Part shown: positions 1 through 7,309 of the stretch, in pieces | Layout of the letters: the number at the start of each line of letters is the position of its first letter | How positions within the stretch are numbered: the stretch's first letter is position 1 | Source of the DNA: an uncultured Bacillota bacterium | GTDB lineage: Bacteria > Bacillota > Clostridia > Oscillospirales > Oscillospiraceae | Direction of reading: 5' to 3' | Length of the DNA: 49,608 bases | Assembly (NCBI GenBank): GCA_947645675.1 | Contig: CANSDP010000014.1 | Coordinates: forward strand, 1 to 49,608 | Program-made: the position numbers and the translations under genes | The notes under the pieces: generated by a model | What the model was told of the DNA's origin: nothing | Databases searched by the model: none | The model's input: the letters and a program-made list of their open reading frames with translations, nothing else

Positions 1-145
1 GGTCCCAGGTGGACTGGGGGTAGATGGCCAGACAGGCGTCCACGCCCATGGCCAGATAGAAGGTAACGCCCAGCTCCTCCCGGAGCTTGGCGGGGATGAA
101 GAGGCGGCCCTTGGCGTCGATGCTGTGCTCATATGTGCCGGTCAC
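1..145 (-). CDS. mraZ: Transcriptional regulator MraZ (partial, N-terminal 48 residues)
   Basis: This is the 5' end of a gene that runs off the left edge. Read from a GTG at 145, the protein begins MTGTYEHSIDAKGRLFIP and continues with KLREELGV and LAIYPQSTW, which is the N-terminal MraZ/AbrB-like fold with its conserved DxKGRxxxP signature. MraZ is a DNA-binding repressor encoded first in the division and cell wall (dcw) cluster, so mraW/rsmH, ftsL and mur genes would be expected beyond the edge. The start is supported by a GGAGGAGAGGTGAGG ribosome site directly upstream. Two MraZ-type boxes lie between the promoter and the gene, suggesting autoregulation. Identity is firm; the function of the rest cannot be seen. 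Confidence 0.92.
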   Translation of the reverse strand, partial: MTGTYEHSIDAKGRLFIPAKLREELGVTFYLAMGVDACLAIYPQSTWD

Positions 146-190
146 GCTCCCTCACCTCTCCTCCATTCCAGTGGGGATTTGAGGGAATCC

Positions 191-210
191 CCTCCACTTC
201 GCTCCACTTT
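191..210 (-). promoter_or_regulatory. MraZ-box direct repeats
   Basis: On the minus strand two 10-bp direct repeats read AAAGTGGAGC and GAAGTGGAGG. The form (AAGTGG cores repeated each helical turn) matches the AAAGTG-N-type or GTGGG-type direct repeats known to bind MraZ upstream of its own gene. They fall at about +1 to +20 relative to the predicted start of transcription, where a bound protein would block initiation or escape. Autoregulation is inferred. Confidence 0.65.
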
Positions 211-217
211 GGTTTTT

Positions 218-246
218 AGTATAAGGCTTGTTGACATAAAAAGCAA
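218..246 (-). promoter_or_regulatory. Promoter of mraZ
   Basis: On the minus strand TTGCTT (241-246) and TATACT (218-223) are separated by exactly 17 bp, placing transcription start near 211, about 66 bases before the mraZ GTG. Confidence 0.6.
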
Positions 247-500
247 GAGTTATTTTCTGTCGTTTTTGTGCTGGAGACCGCAATTTCATACAAAAACTTT
301 CATTTTCCGGGTTTAAAACGTCCGTTCTAATTTATTTTCCAGGTCGGAATGATTATTTTTTGTCCACAATATCCACGATTTTTGTGGCTATTGGGCCCCA
401 TATGTTGGGTTCCCCAAAATCTCCCTCCGGGGCTCCTTTGACGGGCGCGGAAAAAAGAGGGCCGAAAACTGGTAAAAAAATTTTTTTATGAAAAAAATCC
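247..500. other. Intergenic region between divergent mraZ and uracil-DNA glycosylase
   Basis: This is AT-richer than the surroundings. It holds a run of DnaA-box-like nonamers at 360-391 (see findings) and an A/T tract at about 475-497. No credible gene is seen; the short frames here lack ribosome sites. Confidence 0.5.
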
Positions 501-520
501 TTTTCTCCCCGGAGAATGCG

Positions 521-529
521 TGGTATACT
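521..529 (+). promoter_or_regulatory. Extended -10 promoter of the uracil-DNA glycosylase gene
   Basis: TGGTATACT has the TGn extension followed by a good TATACT hexamer (524-529). The -35 position 17 bp upstream (TTTTCT, 501-506) is poor, as is usual for extended -10 promoters. It would give a leader of about 36 bases. Confidence 0.55.
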
Positions 530-572
530 GGACGCAAATGGTCGAATCTGACCGAATTAGGAGGAGTTTTTC

Positions 573-1148
573 ATGCTGTTTCATGACTGGGAATCCTTGG
601 AGCAGGCCTGTTTGAGCTGTCAGAAGTGCGCCTTGGCGGACACCCGAACCAACGTGGTGTTTGGGGTCGGCCCCCGGGACGCGGAGGTGCTGTGCATCGG
701 GGAGGGCCCCGGGGAAAACGAGGACCTGCAGGGCCAGCCCTTCGTGGGCCGGGGCGGCAAGCTGCTGGACGACATGCTGGAGATGGTGGACCTGAGCCGC
801 GACAAAAACGTCTACATCGCCAACATGGTCAAGTGCCGCCCACCCCAGAACCGGGACCCGCTGAACACCGAGCAGGACGCCTGCATCGACTATCTCCGCA
901 GTCAGGTGGCCCTCATCCGGCCCAAGATCATCATCTGCCTGGGCCGTATCGCCGCCTGCCGCATCATCAAGCCCGATTTCAAGATCACCAAGGAGCACGG
1001 TCAGTGGTTTGAGAAAAACGGCGTGTGGATGACCGCCCTCTTCCACCCCGCCGCCATCCTCCGGGACCCCCGCCGCCGCCCGGAGACCTTCGAGGATCTG
1101 AAGGTCATTCAAGCCAAAATTCTGGAGATCTGCGATCATACCTATTGA
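573..1148 (+). CDS. Uracil-DNA glycosylase, family 4 ([4Fe-4S])
   Basis: 191 aa, the usual size for family-4 uracil-DNA glycosylases, which remove uracil from DNA in base excision repair. The active-site motif GEGPGENED (residues 43-51; family form GEAPG..ED) and the C-terminal HPAAILRDP motif are both present. Four cysteines (Cys16 and Cys19 in CLSCQKC, then one in VKCRPP and one in QDAC) fit the iron-sulfur cluster ligands of the family. AGGAGGAG at 559-566 sits 6 bases before the ATG. The next gene starts 48 bases after the stop, so the two are probably co-transcribed up to the terminator at about 1388. Family assignment is firm; the exact name (udg, uracil-DNA glycosylase A) varies. Confidence 0.92.
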   Translation: MLFHDWESLEQACLSCQKCALADTRTNVVFGVGPRDAEVLCIGEGPGENEDLQGQPFVGRGGKLLDDMLEMVDLSRDKNVYIANMVKCRPPQNRDPLNTEQDACIDYLRSQVALIRPKIIICLGRIAACRIIKPDFKITKEHGQWFEKNGVWMTALFHPAAILRDPRRRPETFEDLKVIQAKILEICDHTY

Positions 1149-1195
1149 TGTATGTTTTTCGCTCCGATCTGCCATACTATTCCCGAGGTGATCTT

Positions 1196-1381
1196 ATGGA
1201 CTTGAACATGAACGCGGCGGTGACCTTCGGCGAGCTGCTGCAAAAGAACCCCCGGGCCTCGGCCTTCTATGACCGCTGCACCCCGGAACAGCGCAACGCT
1301 ATTCTGCTCCAGATGGGACAGATGACCAGTCAGTCCCAGCTGCGGGCCTTCGTGGACAATCTGCCCAGCGCGTCGCTGTAA
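1196..1381 (+). CDS. Small conserved-type protein of unknown function (61 aa)
   Basis: 61 aa beginning MDLNMNAAVTFGELLQ. It looks like a compact helical protein: a Glu/Leu-rich first helix, a central TPEQRNAILLQMGQM helix and a QLRAFVDNLP helix. It has no signal peptide, membrane segment or metal motif. The longer open frame upstream lacks a ribosome site, whereas GAGGTG at 1185-1190 is well placed for this ATG. It follows the uracil-DNA glycosylase and is closed by a strong terminator, so it is the last gene of a two-gene unit. A transcription factor-like or regulatory role cannot be read from the sequence. Confidence 0.75.
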   Translation: MDLNMNAAVTFGELLQKNPRASAFYDRCTPEQRNAILLQMGQMTSQSQLRAFVDNLPSASL

Positions 1382-1387
1382 ACGCGG

Positions 1388-1424
1388 ACCGCCCGCCCCA
1401 TTGGGGCGGGCGGCGCTGCTTTTA
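1388..1424 (+). terminator. Intrinsic terminator
   Basis: A 12-bp GC-rich stem (CCGCCCGCCCCA with TGGGGCGGGCGG; arms 1389-1400 and 1402-1412) is followed by a short T-containing tail. It separates the plus-strand pair from the convergent minus-strand cluster. Confidence 0.75.
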
Positions 1425-2003
1425 TCCCCACCCGCCGGTAAATTCCGGCTGGCAGTCGGTGTCCTGAACGACGAAAATTTCATAGAGGTGGGACAGGGCG
1501 CCCCAGGTAGAGGTGTCCAGGCAGCCGGTCTCAGGCAGACCGGCCGCCTTTTGGATCCAGCGGATGTTCTCCGCCGAGGCGGGGCCGTTGCAGCCGTCCG
1601 CGTCGCAGGGGGTGATGCCCTCAAAGTGCTTGGCCAAAATATTGAACATGGTCTGGGGGACGATCAAATACTCTTTTGTCTCCCCCTCGTGGACCTGTAT
1701 GCCCTCCGAGGGGAAGATCCGGGCGGCTCGGGAGTAGCTGTCCTTGGCCTGCTGCCTCAGCCAGCAGTTCCGGATGGCGTTCCAGGTGGCCTGGTCCACC
1801 GTCCCGGTGACGGGCAGACCGGCCTCCTTCTGAAAGCGCATCACCGCCTCCAGGGTCCGCTCTCCAAAAACCCCGTCCACCACCAGCTGAGGAAGGGAGT
1901 GATAGGTTCTGGACAGCTGCCGCAGCATATATTGCAGGCTGCTCACCGGCTTGGCCAGAAGCTCCCGCTCCAAAAGCTCCCGCTCCGCGGTCGTATCTCT
2001 CAT
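1422..2003 (-). CDS. Peptidoglycan-binding domain protein
   Basis: 193 aa with two PG_binding_1-like repeats. The first (residues about 20-75) has the VDGVFGERTLEAVMRFQ and GTVDQATWNAI signatures; the second (about 135-175) reads ENIRWIQKAAGL and GCLDTSTWGALSHLY. Such three-helix modules bind peptidoglycan or act as spacers in cell wall and spore proteins. No signal peptide is visible. The ATG overlaps the stop of the upstream gene as ATGA (2000-2003), implying translational coupling, and it is the last of three genes read leftwards. The context suggests a wall or spore-coat related role; the precise function is unknown. Confidence 0.8.
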   Translation of the reverse strand: MRDTTAERELLERELLAKPVSSLQYMLRQLSRTYHSLPQLVVDGVFGERTLEAVMRFQKEAGLPVTGTVDQATWNAIRNCWLRQQAKDSYSRAARIFPSEGIQVHEGETKEYLIVPQTMFNILAKHFEGITPCDADGCNGPASAENIRWIQKAAGLPETGCLDTSTWGALSHLYEIFVVQDTDCQPEFTGGWG

Positions 2004-3265
2004 ACTTTTACTCCTCTCTGTCCGTCTCCCCCGTTGTCGGTCTGGCCCAGGCGCAGGGGAATGCCCGGATACTGGCCCATCCGCGGGGTGTCGTCCCAGT
2101 GGTCCGGCCGCTCCGGCGCGCCGCCGCCCTCCCGCGCCATGACGGGTACCGCGTCCTCCCGCAGGGACTGGGCCCGCACCGTGTCCCGCCGGAGGAAGTA
2201 GTCGGCCAGGGCGAAGTTTCCATAGATGGAGTTCCAGGTGGTCTCGTCCACATAGCCGTTTGGGGTCAGCCCCACCAGCTGCTGATAGGCGCGCACCGCC
2301 TGGGTGGTGGAGGGGCCGAACTCACCGTCCACCGCCATGGGGGACAGCGAGTTGTCAAACTGGGCCAGAAGGGCCAGCATATATTGAAGGATGCCCACCT
2401 CCGGGCCGCTGTCGCCCTCCTCCAGAGGGCCGCTGAACTGAAATTCCACCGTGACAAAGGTCTGCCCCTGGCTCACCAGCTCGGCCAGCTGGAGGATGCC
2501 TGAGTACAGATAGACCATCTTATACCAGGTGGCCTTCCCCACCACGCCGTCGGGGTCCAGGTTAAAGATCCGCTGGAAGGTGGTCACCGCGCTTCGGGTG
2601 TCCTCCTCAAAAACGCCGGTGACCGGGGATATCTTGGGGATGGCCGGGTAATTTTGGGCAATCCGGTTGAGCATGGCCTGCACCACCGTTACATTCTGCC
2701 CCACGGAGCCCATGCGCATCGCAGTCCCTGGATAGGAGTTGGTCAGGTCCTGAATGGGGGCGTCCACCACCAGCTCAATGTTATCCCCGTAGTAGTGACG
2801 CAGGATCTCCATGGAATTCAGGCCGTCCTGGGCCAGCTCCTGGCTCCCCCATTGGGACAGGCCGGCGCATTTGGAGGTGGTGCCGTTGCAGAATTTGGCG
2901 GCCAGGGGCTCCACATAGCCCTGGCGGCGGATATAGTCGTTAAAAATCTCGTCCACCACTTGGCTGATGTTCTCAAAAATATTTCTCCCCCGGATGAACT
3001 TCTGGTCATACTGAGTGGTGGAGGTGATTTGGAAGTTATACCCCCGGCTGGGGTAAAATTCGGTGTACACCCGGTTCAGGGCAAAGGAGATAATGGCCAA
3101 AATATTGGCCCGGATGGCGGCGGGCTCCCAGGTAGGATAGATCTCGCTGGAGGCCACATTTTTGACATAGTCCGGAAAGGTGACGGTGACATTTTCCGCC
3201 CACTGGTCGGGCAGGCCCAAGTGCACCGTGATGGTGCGGGGTACGTACGGAATGATAATTGGCAC
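2000..3265 (-). CDS. SpoIID-like protein with peptidoglycan-binding repeats
   Basis: 421 aa. The N-terminal half (about residues 20-170) resembles the SpoIID/LytB family: VASSEIYPTWEPAAIRAN matches the catalytic-Glu region (VVASEMP..WP.EALKAQ), and CAGLSQWGSQELAQ followed by EILRHYYGDNI matches the family's C-terminal WG..A..G....IL..YY pattern. Two PG_binding_1 repeats follow (about 185-255 and 280-350), and the tail is Gly/Arg-rich and low complexity. SpoIID is a lytic transglycosylase in engulfment, but this protein has no signal peptide or membrane anchor, so it is not SpoIID itself. It is second in a three-gene cluster and overlaps the next gene by four bases. A role in spore envelope assembly or lysis is inference. 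Confidence 0.75.
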   Translation of the reverse strand: MPIIIPYVPRTITVHLGLPDQWAENVTVTFPDYVKNVASSEIYPTWEPAAIRANILAIISFALNRVYTEFYPSRGYNFQITSTTQYDQKFIRGRNIFENISQVVDEIFNDYIRRQGYVEPLAAKFCNGTTSKCAGLSQWGSQELAQDGLNSMEILRHYYGDNIELVVDAPIQDLTNSYPGTAMRMGSVGQNVTVVQAMLNRIAQNYPAIPKISPVTGVFEEDTRSAVTTFQRIFNLDPDGVVGKATWYKMVYLYSGILQLAELVSQGQTFVTVEFQFSGPLEEGDSGPEVGILQYMLALLAQFDNSLSPMAVDGEFGPSTTQAVRAYQQLVGLTPNGYVDETTWNSIYGNFALADYFLRRDTVRAQSLREDAVPVMAREGGGAPERPDHWDDTPRMGQYPGIPLRLGQTDNGGDGQRGVKV

Positions 3266-3274
3266 GGTTCCACC

Positions 3275-3676
3275 TCACAGGCTCTGGGCGGGGATATCCC
3301 GCTCGTCCCGCTGCTGGAGGCTGCACAGCCCCTGGGGCAGGGGGATGAGCTCCATATTCTGCACCGTCTCCACGCCAGGGAATATCTGCACATTTTCCAC
3401 CTGGAGCATGGCGTAGCCCGGCTGCTCCGCCCACACATCGCACAGGGCGAAGGGGCCGCCCTCCCCCGTCAGGCCGCCCGGCGAGGTGCTCTCCCCCACC
3501 TCCGGAGCGCCGATCTCCACCGTCTGAATGCGCCCGCTGCTGTCTGTATTCTGTAGGGAGAGCAGCTTCCACTTGCCCTCCGCCCCCGGAGCGGCCACCA
3601 CCACCGTGGCCCCCTCCAGGGGTATCTGCGCCTGGGAGGTGTAGACCCGGACGCTTAATGTTCCTGTTGCTTGCAT
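3275..3676 (-). CDS. Putative carboxypeptidase-regulatory-like (prealbumin-fold) protein
   Basis: 133 aa beginning MQATGTLSVRVYTSQ. The pattern of a small beta-sandwich is visible: GTLSVRVYTSQAQIPLEGATVVV, then TDSSGRIQTVEI and later PGYAMLQVENVQIFPGVE, which is typical of carboxypeptidase regulatory-like (CarboxypepD_reg) domains. No signal peptide is seen. The ATG at 3676 has AGGAGGTATCACA immediately before it; an in-frame extension upstream carries a second GGAGGTAT-TTG candidate at about 3770, so a longer form is possible but less likely. It is the first gene of the SpoIID-like/peptidoglycan-binding cluster and ends 9 bases before the next start. The function is unknown; a structural or adaptor role with its neighbours is inferred. 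Confidence 0.65.
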   Translation of the reverse strand: MQATGTLSVRVYTSQAQIPLEGATVVVAAPGAEGKWKLLSLQNTDSSGRIQTVEIGAPEVGESTSPGGLTGEGGPFALCDVWAEQPGYAMLQVENVQIFPGVETVQNMELIPLPQGLCSLQQRDERDIPAQSL

Positions 3677-3766
3677 TGTGATACCTCCTAAAACGGCGAA
3701 CAGGCTCCGCCGTTTATCCCATCCTATGCGCAGACATCGCAGGGCGTCCCCCTTGGGGAAAAGTCC

Positions 3767-3795
3767 TTGCAATACCTCCGTATTTATAGTAGAAT
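3767..3795 (+). promoter_or_regulatory. Promoter of the DUF512 gene
   Basis: TTGCAA (3767-3772) and TAGAAT (3790-3795) are 17 bp apart, placing the transcription start near 3802 and the GTG start 25 bases on. A weaker minus-strand candidate (TATAAA, overlapping) may serve the divergent cluster. Confidence 0.6.
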
Positions 3796-3826
3796 AAGGC
3801 GACATTGGCAGAAGAAGGTGAATCTC

Positions 3827-5203
3827 GTGAGCATAACGGCCGTGAAAGCGGTAGACCCCCGCAGCCCCGCCCACCGTGCCGGAGTCCGGCCAGGTGAGAC
3901 GCTGACCCATATCAACGGCCATCCCATCGTGGATGTGCTGGACTATAAATTCTACAGCTACGACCCCCGTCTGGAGCTCACCTTAAAGAGTCCAGACGGC
4001 GCCAGCCGCACTCTGCACCTCCGTAAGTCCGAGGGGGAGGACCTGGGGCTGGAGTTTGAGACCTATCTCATGGACCGGGCCCGGTCCTGCGCCAACCACT
4101 GCATCTTCTGCTTTGTGGACCAGATGCCTCCCGGCATGCGGCCCTCCCTCTACTTCAAGGACGACGACGCCCGCCTGTCCTTCCTGCTGGGCAACTACCT
4201 CACCCTCACCAACCTCTCCCCCCGGGAGGTCCAGCGCATCATCGACCTGCGCATCTCCCCCATCAACGTCTCGGTCCACACCACCGACCGGGCCCTGCGG
4301 ACGGAAATGCTGAAAAATCCCCGGGCGGGGGAGGCCATCGGCATCATGGAGCGGTTCGCCCGGGAAAATATCACCATGAACTGTCAGATCGTCTCCTGCC
4401 CCGGCGTCAACGACGGCCCCGCCCTGGACAAGACGCTTCAGGACCTGGCGGGGATGTTCCCGGCGGTGAACAGCGTGTCGGTGGTGCCCGTGGGGGTGAC
4501 CAAATACCGGGAGGGGCTGTACCCCCTGCGAACTTATACCAAAAAGACCGCCGCCGGCCTCATTGACCAGGTGGAGACCTTCGCCGCCAAGCATCTGACG
4601 GAGCGGGGCACCCGTCTGGTCTGGTGCTCCGACGAGTTCTACCTCCTGGCCGGCCGGGAGCTTCCCGGCGAGAACTACTTTGAGGACTTCACCCAGTTGG
4701 ACAACGGGGTGGGGATGCTCACTCTGCTGATGAAGGAGTTCGGCCGGGCCCTGGACCTCATGGAACCCGAGGAGCTGGAGGGGACTCTCCCCTTCTCCAT
4801 TGCCACCGGGGTGTCCGCCGCACCGTTTTTGGCAAAATTGGTGGCCCAGGCCCGGGAAAAATGTGATACAATAGAGGGGAAGGTCTACCCCATCGTCAAC
4901 CGCTTTTTCGGCGAGACCATCACGGTGGCCGGACTGGTCACTGGCGGCGACCTGATTTCCCAGCTCCGGGGCAAAGACCTGGGCAAGCGTCTGCTCATTC
5001 CCGCCTCCATGCTCCGCTCCGGGGAGAATGTCTTTCTGGACGACGTGACCACAGATGATGTGGAACGGGAGCTGGGCGTAAGCGTGGTCCCCATCCCTCA
5101 GGACGGCTACGAGCTGCTGGACGCTATATTAGGCGTTGAGCTGACCCCGGAGGCCCAGAAAGCAGCCTGGGAGAATGAAGAATTTTACCGGTATAATCCG
5201 TAA
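3827..5203 (+). CDS. DUF512 family radical SAM protein
   Basis: 458 aa from a GTG at 3827 (VSITAVKAVDP). The first ~65 residues form a PDZ-like domain (RSPAHRAGVRPGETLTHINGH). The radical SAM signature follows near residue 85-95 as CANHCIFCF, with three cysteines for a [4Fe-4S] cluster, and the DUF512 domain makes up the C-terminal half. The family is found mainly in Clostridia and cyanobacteria, commonly next to der, as here; its substrate is unknown. The longer in-frame ATG at 3767 lies inside the promoter, so the GTG, preceded by AGAAGGTG, is preferred. The stop lies 14 bases before the der start, implying an operon. Ribosome or GTPase-linked chemistry is a guess from context only. Confidence 0.88.
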   Translation: MSITAVKAVDPRSPAHRAGVRPGETLTHINGHPIVDVLDYKFYSYDPRLELTLKSPDGASRTLHLRKSEGEDLGLEFETYLMDRARSCANHCIFCFVDQMPPGMRPSLYFKDDDARLSFLLGNYLTLTNLSPREVQRIIDLRISPINVSVHTTDRALRTEMLKNPRAGEAIGIMERFARENITMNCQIVSCPGVNDGPALDKTLQDLAGMFPAVNSVSVVPVGVTKYREGLYPLRTYTKKTAAGLIDQVETFAAKHLTERGTRLVWCSDEFYLLAGRELPGENYFEDFTQLDNGVGMLTLLMKEFGRALDLMEPEELEGTLPFSIATGVSAAPFLAKLVAQAREKCDTIEGKVYPIVNRFFGETITVAGLVTGGDLISQLRGKDLGKRLLIPASMLRSGENVFLDDVTTDDVERELGVSVVPIPQDGYELLDAILGVELTPEAQKAAWENEEFYRYNP

Positions 5204-5217
5204 AGGAAGTGAAGCCT

Positions 5218-6543
5218 ATGAAACCCTTAGTAGCCATTGTGGGACGGCCCAACGTGGGCAAGTCCATGCTGTTCAACAAGCTGTGCGGACAGCGGCTGTC
5301 CATTGTGGAGGACACCCCCGGCGTCACCCGGGACCGGCTGTACGCCCCGTGCGAGTGGCGCAACCGCGTGTTCGACATTGTGGACACCGGCGGCATCGAG
5401 CCGGGCACCGACGACCAGATTTTGTCCTTCATGCGGGAGCAGGCGGAGATTGCCATTGGGACCGCCACCGTGATCGTCTTTGTCTGCGACATCAAAACCG
5501 GCATGACCGCCTCCGACCAGGAGGTGGCCAATATGCTGCTGCGCTCTGGCAAGCCGGTGGTGCTGGCGGTGAACAAGGCCGACCAGACCGGCCGGGAAAA
5601 CCCGGACATTTATGAGTTCTACAACCTGGGGCTGGGCGACCCTATCGCCGTCTCCGCCGTCCACGGCCACGGCACCGGCGACCTGCTGGACGCCTGCTTT
5701 GAGCACTTCCCCCCCGAGGAGGAGGAAGACGAGGAGGACGATGTCATCAAGGTGGCCGTCATTGGCAAGCCCAACGTGGGCAAGTCCTCTCTGGTGAACC
5801 GGATTCTGGGGGAGGAGCGGGTGATCGTCTCCAATGTCGCCGGCACCACCCGGGACGCGGTGGACAGCTTTTTTGAGAATGCACAGGGCAAATTCCTGTT
5901 CATCGACACCGCCGGAATGCGGAAAAAGTCCAAGGTAGACGACCGCATTGAAAAGTTCTCCGTCCTCCGGGCGACCATGGCCATCGAGCGCAGCGACGTG
6001 TGCCTCATCATGATCGACGCCCAGGAGGGGGTCACGGAGCAGGACACCAAGGTGGCCGGTCTGGCCCATGAGGCCGGCAAGGCGTGCATCATCGTGGTCA
6101 ACAAGTGGGACGCCATCGAGAAGGACGGAAAAACCATGGACAAGATGCGTCAGGACGTGATGCGGGACCTATCCTACATGACCTACGCCCCCATCGTGTT
6201 CATCTCCGCCCTCACCGGTCAGCGGGTGGACCGGCTGTTTGAGCTTATCAACTACGTCAACAATCAGGCGGCTATGCGCATTACCACCGGGATGCTCAAC
6301 TCCCTCCTGGCCGACGCCACCGCCCGGGTCCAGCCCCCTACCGACAAGGGCCGGCGGCTGAAGGTCTACTATATGACCCAGGTGGGGATCAAGCCCCCCC
6401 ACTTCGTCTGCTTCTGCAACGACGCCCGGCTGTTCCACTTCTCCTACCAGCGGTATCTCGAGAACCAGATCCGCTCCACCTTCGGCCTGGAGGGCACCCC
6501 GGTGCGCCTCACCGTCCGGGAGCGGGGAGAGAAGGAGGGGTAA
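5218..6543 (+). CDS. der: Ribosome-associated GTPase Der (EngA)
   Basis: 441 aa with the tandem GTPase arrangement unique to Der. The first P-loop GRPNVGKS is at residues 9-16 with DTGGIE as the G3 region and NKAD as G4; a Glu/Asp linker (EEEEDEEDD) leads to the second P-loop GKPNVGKS near residue 183, DTAG and NKWD. The KH-like C-terminal domain closes with QIRSTFGLEGTPVRL. Der acts in 50S subunit maturation. The GTG at 5209 also opens the frame but is part of the ribosome site; ATG 5218 with AAGGAAG upstream is the better start. It is followed 3 bases later by plsY, so translation is likely coupled. Confidence 0.97.
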   Translation: MKPLVAIVGRPNVGKSMLFNKLCGQRLSIVEDTPGVTRDRLYAPCEWRNRVFDIVDTGGIEPGTDDQILSFMREQAEIAIGTATVIVFVCDIKTGMTASDQEVANMLLRSGKPVVLAVNKADQTGRENPDIYEFYNLGLGDPIAVSAVHGHGTGDLLDACFEHFPPEEEEDEEDDVIKVAVIGKPNVGKSSLVNRILGEERVIVSNVAGTTRDAVDSFFENAQGKFLFIDTAGMRKKSKVDDRIEKFSVLRATMAIERSDVCLIMIDAQEGVTEQDTKVAGLAHEAGKACIIVVNKWDAIEKDGKTMDKMRQDVMRDLSYMTYAPIVFISALTGQRVDRLFELINYVNNQAAMRITTGMLNSLLADATARVQPPTDKGRRLKVYYMTQVGIKPPHFVCFCNDARLFHFSYQRYLENQIRSTFGLEGTPVRLTVRERGEKEG

Positions 6544-6546
6544 GGG

Positions 6547-7200
6547 ATGCTGACAGATATTTTATACGATGTCATGACAGACCTGATTTTCAGCTCTGTC
6601 ATTATCGCCGCTGTCGCTTACCTCTGCGGCTGCTTTAACGGTGCGGTCATCGTGTCCAAGTATATTCTCCGGGACGACATCCGCACCCACGGCAGCGGAA
6701 ATGCCGGATTGACCAACTTTTACCGCACTTTTGGCGGTTTTCTGACGTTAGTAGTCATTTTGTGCGATGTGCTGAAAGCGGTCATTGCAATTTGGATTGC
6801 CAAGGATATTGTTAATACACCGTCCGAAGCGGTGAATCTCGCCAAATACTGGGCGGGCCTGTGGTGCCTGCTGGGGCATATGTTCCCCTGTATGTTCCAC
6901 TTCAAGGGGGGCAAGGGGATTCTGTCCGGCGGGACCATCGCCCTGATGCTGGACTGGCGGATCGCCTTGGTGGTCTGGGGCGGCTTCATCGTGCTGGCGG
7001 TGGTGACCCGGTATGTCTCCCTGGGCTCCTGCTGGGCGGGGGCGTCCTTCCCCTTCGCTACCTGGTTTGTCTATCAGGACGCCTTGCTGCTGATTTTGTC
7101 CATTATCATCGGCGGGCTCATCCTCTACATGCACCGTGGGAATATCCACCGGCTGCTCACCGGGACGGAGAGCAAATTCAGCCTGCATAAGAAGGCGTAG
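6547..7200 (+). CDS. plsY: Acyl-phosphate:glycerol-3-phosphate acyltransferase PlsY
   Basis: 217 aa integral membrane protein with about five hydrophobic segments. All three PlsY motifs are present: GSGNAGLTNFYR (motif 1), HFKGGKG (motif 2) and HRGNIHRLLTGTE (motif 3). It makes lysophosphatidate from acyl-phosphate and glycerol 3-phosphate, the first acylation in phospholipid synthesis, and pairs naturally with gpsA downstream, which supplies the glycerol 3-phosphate. The stretch at 6700-6840 is less GC-rich than its surroundings. The TAG stop lies inside the left arm of an 80-bp palindromic repeat (7197-7276), so the repeat supplies the stop codon. Confidence 0.95.
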   Translation: MLTDILYDVMTDLIFSSVIIAAVAYLCGCFNGAVIVSKYILRDDIRTHGSGNAGLTNFYRTFGGFLTLVVILCDVLKAVIAIWIAKDIVNTPSEAVNLAKYWAGLWCLLGHMFPCMFHFKGGKGILSGGTIALMLDWRIALVVWGGFIVLAVVTRYVSLGSCWAGASFPFATWFVYQDALLLILSIIIGGLILYMHRGNIHRLLTGTESKFSLHKKA

Positions 7201-7276
7201 GGACGCTTCACGAAGCGTCCGCCCTCTTCTGCCTTTACGCCGAATTAAAAACGGACGAATCGTGATGCGTCCCTAC
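7197..7276. repeat. GTAGGGACGC palindromic repeat (MITE-like)
   Basis: An 80-bp element with imperfect terminal inverted repeats of about 25 bp: the left end begins GTAGGGACGCTTCACGA and the right end, read in complement, begins GTAGGGACGCATCACGA. The left arm is itself a hairpin (GGACGCTT-CACG-AAGCGTCC). It lies between plsY and gpsA and includes the plsY stop codon. It belongs to the same family as the GTAGGGGCGG elements at 34020, 35054, 36336, 48149 and 49534. Confidence 0.8.
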
Positions 7277-7309
7277 CATATCACAATCATAATCTGGGAG
7301 GAACCCGCT

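Noticed and set aside
231..236. Plus-strand TTGACA near mraZ
   Set aside because: There is no -10 hexamer at 16-18 bp (TTTCTG at that position). The real promoter uses the other strand.
5209..5217. GTG start 9 bases before the der ATG
   Set aside because: The GTG is part of the ribosome site AAGGAAGTG. The ATG at 5218 has proper spacing.
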